Shown: positions 3,659-6,550 of the stretch, piece after piece
How positions within the stretch are numbered: the first letter of the stretch is position 1
Layout of the letters: the number at the start of each line of letters is the position of its first letter
NCBI GenBank assembly: GCA_903821255.1
Contig: CAIJKT010000865.1
Coordinates: forward strand, 1 to 6,550
DNA from: an uncultured Lentisphaeria bacterium
Lineage (GTDB): Bacteria; Verrucomicrobiota; Lentisphaeria; Victivallales; Victivallaceae
Direction of reading: 5' to 3'
DNA: 6,550 nt
Notes under the pieces: generated by a model
What the model was told of the DNA's origin: nothing
The model's input: only the letters and a program-made list of their open reading frames with translations
Databases searched by the model: none
Made by a program: the position numbers and the translations under genes

Positions 3659-6550
3659 ATGCACGGAACAAAAATATTAATTAGCGTTTTTGTTCTGGCC
3701 TGCGGAGTGAACGCCATGGCATTCGATACGGAAATAGCTCATGACAGCAGCATTTTTTATAAACTTGCTCAACAGGGCTCCGAGGCAGGACAGGTTGAAA
3801 TTCAGGCGCGGATCAATGCGTCAAAACCGGCCGGGCTTAAACAACAGGGGCTCTATGTTAAAATCAATGGCGTGACATTGAAGCCTGACCGGTTGTCCGG
3901 ACGCGCAGCCAGAGAAAAAAGCAACGATGGCAAAGAGAATATTTATGTTCACGCGGACGGAGGTATTTCAGTACCCTATACCAGTTCGGTTGAAGCTTTT
4001 GATATGGATAAACGATACCGTCTATCCGGCGGCGCTTCAGCCGGGCTGTATAGATTTAATCTGGATGGACTGCTGCTGAAATCGGGTGAAAATTTATCCG
4101 GCGGCAATCTTCTGGAACTGCATAACACGACTAGAGATAAAAGCATCATCATTGATTTTGTCAAGTTTAACGGGGAAACACTGGTGCCGGATGGCGCTTC
4201 CGCAGAACTAAAAGATTCAAAGAAGATTAACCAGCCGGCAGCAGGATTCGCGGATATTCCGCTGCCTGGATCGGCATTTTCGGTATCTGAAGCTATAAAC
4301 AGCCAGGTGACATGGCGCGGCATTCCGCTGATTGAATCGGATAGAATATCTTATTTTGACAAGGATGATTTCAGCCGCCGCGCAGCCGCGGTAAAAACGG
4401 AAAAGGATCAATCCGGCTGGACAGTGACAAACTTCTGGAGCAGTAATGAAAATCTGCCGTTCCGCAAGGAGCTTGGATTATCGCCAGACGGCAAACGCAT
4501 TGAATTGAATATTCAATTTACTCTGCCGGCTTATAAGAACCGTGACGACATGGGATGCGCTTACGCTTTTAAAATTCCGTTGAAAACTTTATCAGGAATG
4601 AACTGGACGGCAAGGACAGGACGGACCAGGGCGCAGCCGGTTGTTCTCAAAGGCGTTCTCAACGCAAACTCCCCGGAGAAATTTATTGGCGATTCCACCC
4701 GCTGGCTGGCGTTTGAAGGCAATGGCAGAAAACTGGTTTTTGACTTCAATCCTGAAGGAGTTCAAACTTACAGTGACTTTGGTCCCAACCGGATTCAGGG
4801 GCTGTGGACTGTAAAAAAAGCCGGGGATTATATAGAATGCTCATTCGGAATGAAATCAAGTCTCAGTGGTGGAACGATAAACAGCAAAGTGGTGATTTTC
4901 GAGAGCGGTTATGATGATTACGCCAACTTTCACGCTTATCCGCAATACGCCTACTACAGCAAACTGCCGGTCAGCTTGAATTTCTGCTTTGGCGCGCCAA
5001 AGCACGGCGGCGGCTTCACTCAGGCCGGAAATATGGTTTACAGCGCGGAGAAGAAATTCGGCTGGAATGATAAAGTGGAACTAAATTCAATCCGTCCGTC
5101 GGGAGCGCTTTACAGTGCCGCATATGGAACAACCGCGGCAGCGTTTAAATGCGCGGTCCCGCAGCCCGGGCTGTACATGGTCACGGCAAGAATCGGCGCT
5201 GGAGAACAAGCCGCCGGGCCGTTCAGCATCAAATGCGATGAAGAAGAAATCGTCAGCGGACTTACCGTAAACGCGCAAACAGCAAAAACTGTAATCTGGC
5301 CGCAGTGGGTGGAAAACGGCACGGCTGAATTCTCTTTCAGCGGCAACTGGCGTTTGTCCTCGCTGGCGTTGCAACTTTTGCAGCATTCTCAGGAAGACTA
5401 CACTTTCCGGCGTGGCTTCTGGCGGGTCAGCGGCCTGTACGAACCGTCAATCATGCTTAAAAACAGCTATCATGCCAGACCGCCTGAATTCAAAGTGGCA
5501 ATTTCCGATACCCCGCTGCCGCTTGCAGAGATAAAAGACATTCCCCAGGCAGTTGCATTAGCTGACCGCAGGACATGCCTGCCTGACCAGCAAAGTCCAG
5601 CGCTTGCATGGCGCTTCAACGCTGACATTGGCTCAATGGGGCCGGGCAACTGGGGGAATTTTAATGAATTCAATACTGTTCCGCTGGTGCGGAGCAGACT
5701 TGCCGAACTGAAAAAATCGAATATTAATACCATCCTGCTGAACGGAAATCATTCACGTCATACGTTTCCTGATCTGGCGGAACATACCGATAAATCCATT
5801 AAACGGATTGCCGCGGAAGCCCATGCGCAGGGGATTAAAGTAATTGATCATATGGAATTGACTCTGCTTTGGAATATGGGCAGCGGATTCCGCTATATGA
5901 CGGAGCATTCCGGCTGGTTGCAACGAACTGTGGATGACGGAGTTCCGACCACAGTGCTGTGTCCGGTCAATCCTGTTTTCAAGCAGCAGTTTTTTGACCG
6001 ATGGGTGCAGCATGTCAAAGATACCGGAATTGACGGATATATGATAGACGAGGAAACTTTCTGCGGCGAAGATTTTTGCGGCTGTGACGAGTGCAGGAGG
6101 CAGTTTCGTGAAGCTACCGGCCTGACCCTGCCGATGGATGAAACTTCACCGCTGCTGCTGAACAAAGATTCAAAACTCTGGCAGTCATGGCTGAACTGGC
6201 GCATCAAGATCATCGGCGACTGGTGCGTGGAGCTTAAAGAAAGAACTAATCAGATTAACCCTGATCTTACATTTATGCGTTATACCACTCATTACGGATT
6301 CTACAGCAACTATGCGCCAATCAACTGCGGAGCATCGCTCTGTGACGATGCAAGGGCTTGTGATTTTCTCGGAACAGAGATAATGAGCCGCAACGTTATG
6401 GCGTCATGCCGCGGAGTTTTTGCTTTCCGCAAATTGAAATACTCTTTGCGTGAAGCTTACGGCAGCCCCGTGTTCGGTCTGGTATATCCGCAGGGATCAG
6501 CGACTCTTGCATACTTTGGCTGGGCAATGAATAATATGAACAGTCAGACA
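3659..6550 (+). CDS. Large secreted multi-domain glycosidase with GH42-like barrel (3' end cut by window)
   Basis: There are 964 codons without a stop up to the window edge. AGAAGGA (3642-3648) precedes the ATG by ten bases. The N-terminus is a signal peptide, likely cut after AMA (Ala21); a weak lipobox-like VLAC at residues 12-15 is the alternative. Residues about 98-190 look like a beta-sandwich (GLYRFNLDGLLLKSGEN, IIIDFVKFNGE), about 200-450 is an unassigned beta-rich region, and about 475-575 is another beta-sandwich of carbohydrate-binding type. From about 645 a TIM barrel begins (strands NINTILLNG, IKVIDHMEL, DGYMIDEETF, LTFMRYTTHYG, DFLGTEIM, PVFGLVYPQ). Asp797-Glu798-Glu799 end strand four and are the likely acid/base site. 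Cys768, Cys807, Cys809 and Cys812 match in order and spacing the zinc cysteines of GH42 beta-galactosidases. The substrate is unknown. Low-similarity GH-A relatives are also possible. Confidence 0.87.
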   Translation, partial: MHGTKILISVFVLACGVNAMAFDTEIAHDSSIFYKLAQQGSEAGQVEIQARINASKPAGLKQQGLYVKINGVTLKPDRLSGRAAREKSNDGKENIYVHADGGISVPYTSSVEAFDMDKRYRLSGGASAGLYRFNLDGLLLKSGENLSGGNLLELHNTTRDKSIIIDFVKFNGETLVPDGASAELKDSKKINQPAAGFADIPLPGSAFSVSEAINSQVTWRGIPLIESDRISYFDKDDFSRRAAAVKTEKDQSGWTVTNFWSSNENLPFRKELGLSPDGKRIELNIQFTLPAYKNRDDMGCAYAFKIPLKTLSGMNWTARTGRTRAQPVVLKGVLNANSPEKFIGDSTRWLAFEGNGRKLVFDFNPEGVQTYSDFGPNRIQGLWTVKKAGDYIECSFGMKSSLSGGTINSKVVIFESGYDDYANFHAYPQYAYYSKLPVSLNFCFGAPKHGGGFTQAGNMVYSAEKKFGWNDKVELNSIRPSGALYSAAYGTTAAAFKCAVPQPGLYMVTARIGAGEQAAGPFSIKCDEEEIVSGLTVNAQTAKTVIWPQWVENGTAEFSFSGNWRLSSLALQLLQHSQEDYTFRRGFWRVSGLYEPSIMLKNSYHARPPEFKVAISDTPLPLAEIKDIPQAVALADRRTCLPDQQSPALAWRFNADIGSMGPGNWGNFNEFNTVPLVRSRLAELKKSNINTILLNGNHSRHTFPDLAEHTDKSIKRIAAEAHAQGIKVIDHMELTLLWNMGSGFRYMTEHSGWLQRTVDDGVPTTVLCPVNPVFKQQFFDRWVQHVKDTGIDGYMIDEETFCGEDFCGCDECRRQFREATGLTLPMDETSPLLLNKDSKLWQSWLNWRIKIIGDWCVELKERTNQINPDLTFMRYTTHYGFYSNYAPINCGASLCDDARACDFLGTEIMSRNVMASCRGVFAFRKLKYSLREAYGSPVFGLVYPQGSATLAYFGWAMNNMNSQT

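Noticed and set aside
3692..3703. Lipobox-like VLAC in the signal peptide of the large glycosidase
   Set aside because: Leucine at -2 is not typical and the AMA cleavage site six residues later fits a standard signal peptidase I substrate; kept only as an alternative.
3976..4323. Minus-strand open frame of 115 codons
   Set aside because: It is antisense to the large glycosidase gene, whose + frame has sensible beta-strand patterns and continuous codon use; a shadow frame.
5893..6213. Minus-strand open frame of 106 codons
   Set aside because: It lies opposite the barrel segment with the catalytic and cysteine motifs; Ser-rich composition without domain resemblance marks it as a shadow.

Overview
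The window looks like an accessory carbohydrate-use locus of a PVC-group bacterium, most likely a Lentisphaerae/Victivallales-type organism. This placement is inferred from content and not from any marker gene. The clues are a GntR-LacI hybrid regulator, a pseudopilin-like protein with an SFTLIE N-terminus and a C-terminal H-X9-DG motif (a class greatly expanded in Lentisphaerae and Planctomycetes), and large secreted multi-domain glycosidases, all on one strand.

Layout. Positions 1-434 carry no convincing gene. They hold two short tandem repeats (30-57 and 64-87), an intrinsic terminator for a gene upstream of the window (139-158), a possible hairpin (257-291), and a good sigma70-type promoter (373-402). 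The -10 box of that promoter lies inside a 17-bp near-perfect palindrome (387-403). Then, all on the + strand: a GntR/LacI-type regulator (435-1544); a possible 21-residue minigene (1560-1625) created by an imperfect ~96-bp tandem duplication of the regulator-pilin junction (1472-1663); the pseudopilin-like protein (1655-2431); a secreted 310-residue protein that keeps the catalytic constellation of eukaryote-type GH56 hyaluronidases (2547-3479); a spacer with two hairpins and a probable internal promoter with a perfect TATAAT (3598-3625); and a very large secreted protein (3659 to the window edge, 964 codons without a stop). The C-terminal part of that last protein looks like a GH42/clan GH-A type TIM barrel with a four-cysteine putative zinc site.

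How the genes may work together (inference). The regulator probably senses a sugar or oligosaccharide through its LacI-type domain and represses its own promoter through the palindrome, and perhaps the genes behind it by read-through. The two exported enzymes would attack a glycan outside the cytoplasm, possibly a glycosaminoglycan-like or other host polymer given the GH56 resemblance. The pseudopilin-like protein may help secretion, surface display or substrate handling. The most notable points are the GH56-like enzyme in a bacterial setting, the tandem duplication that copied the regulator tail into a minigene, the autoregulatory operator, and the GH42-like enzyme that seems to lack a glutamate at the usual nucleophile position.
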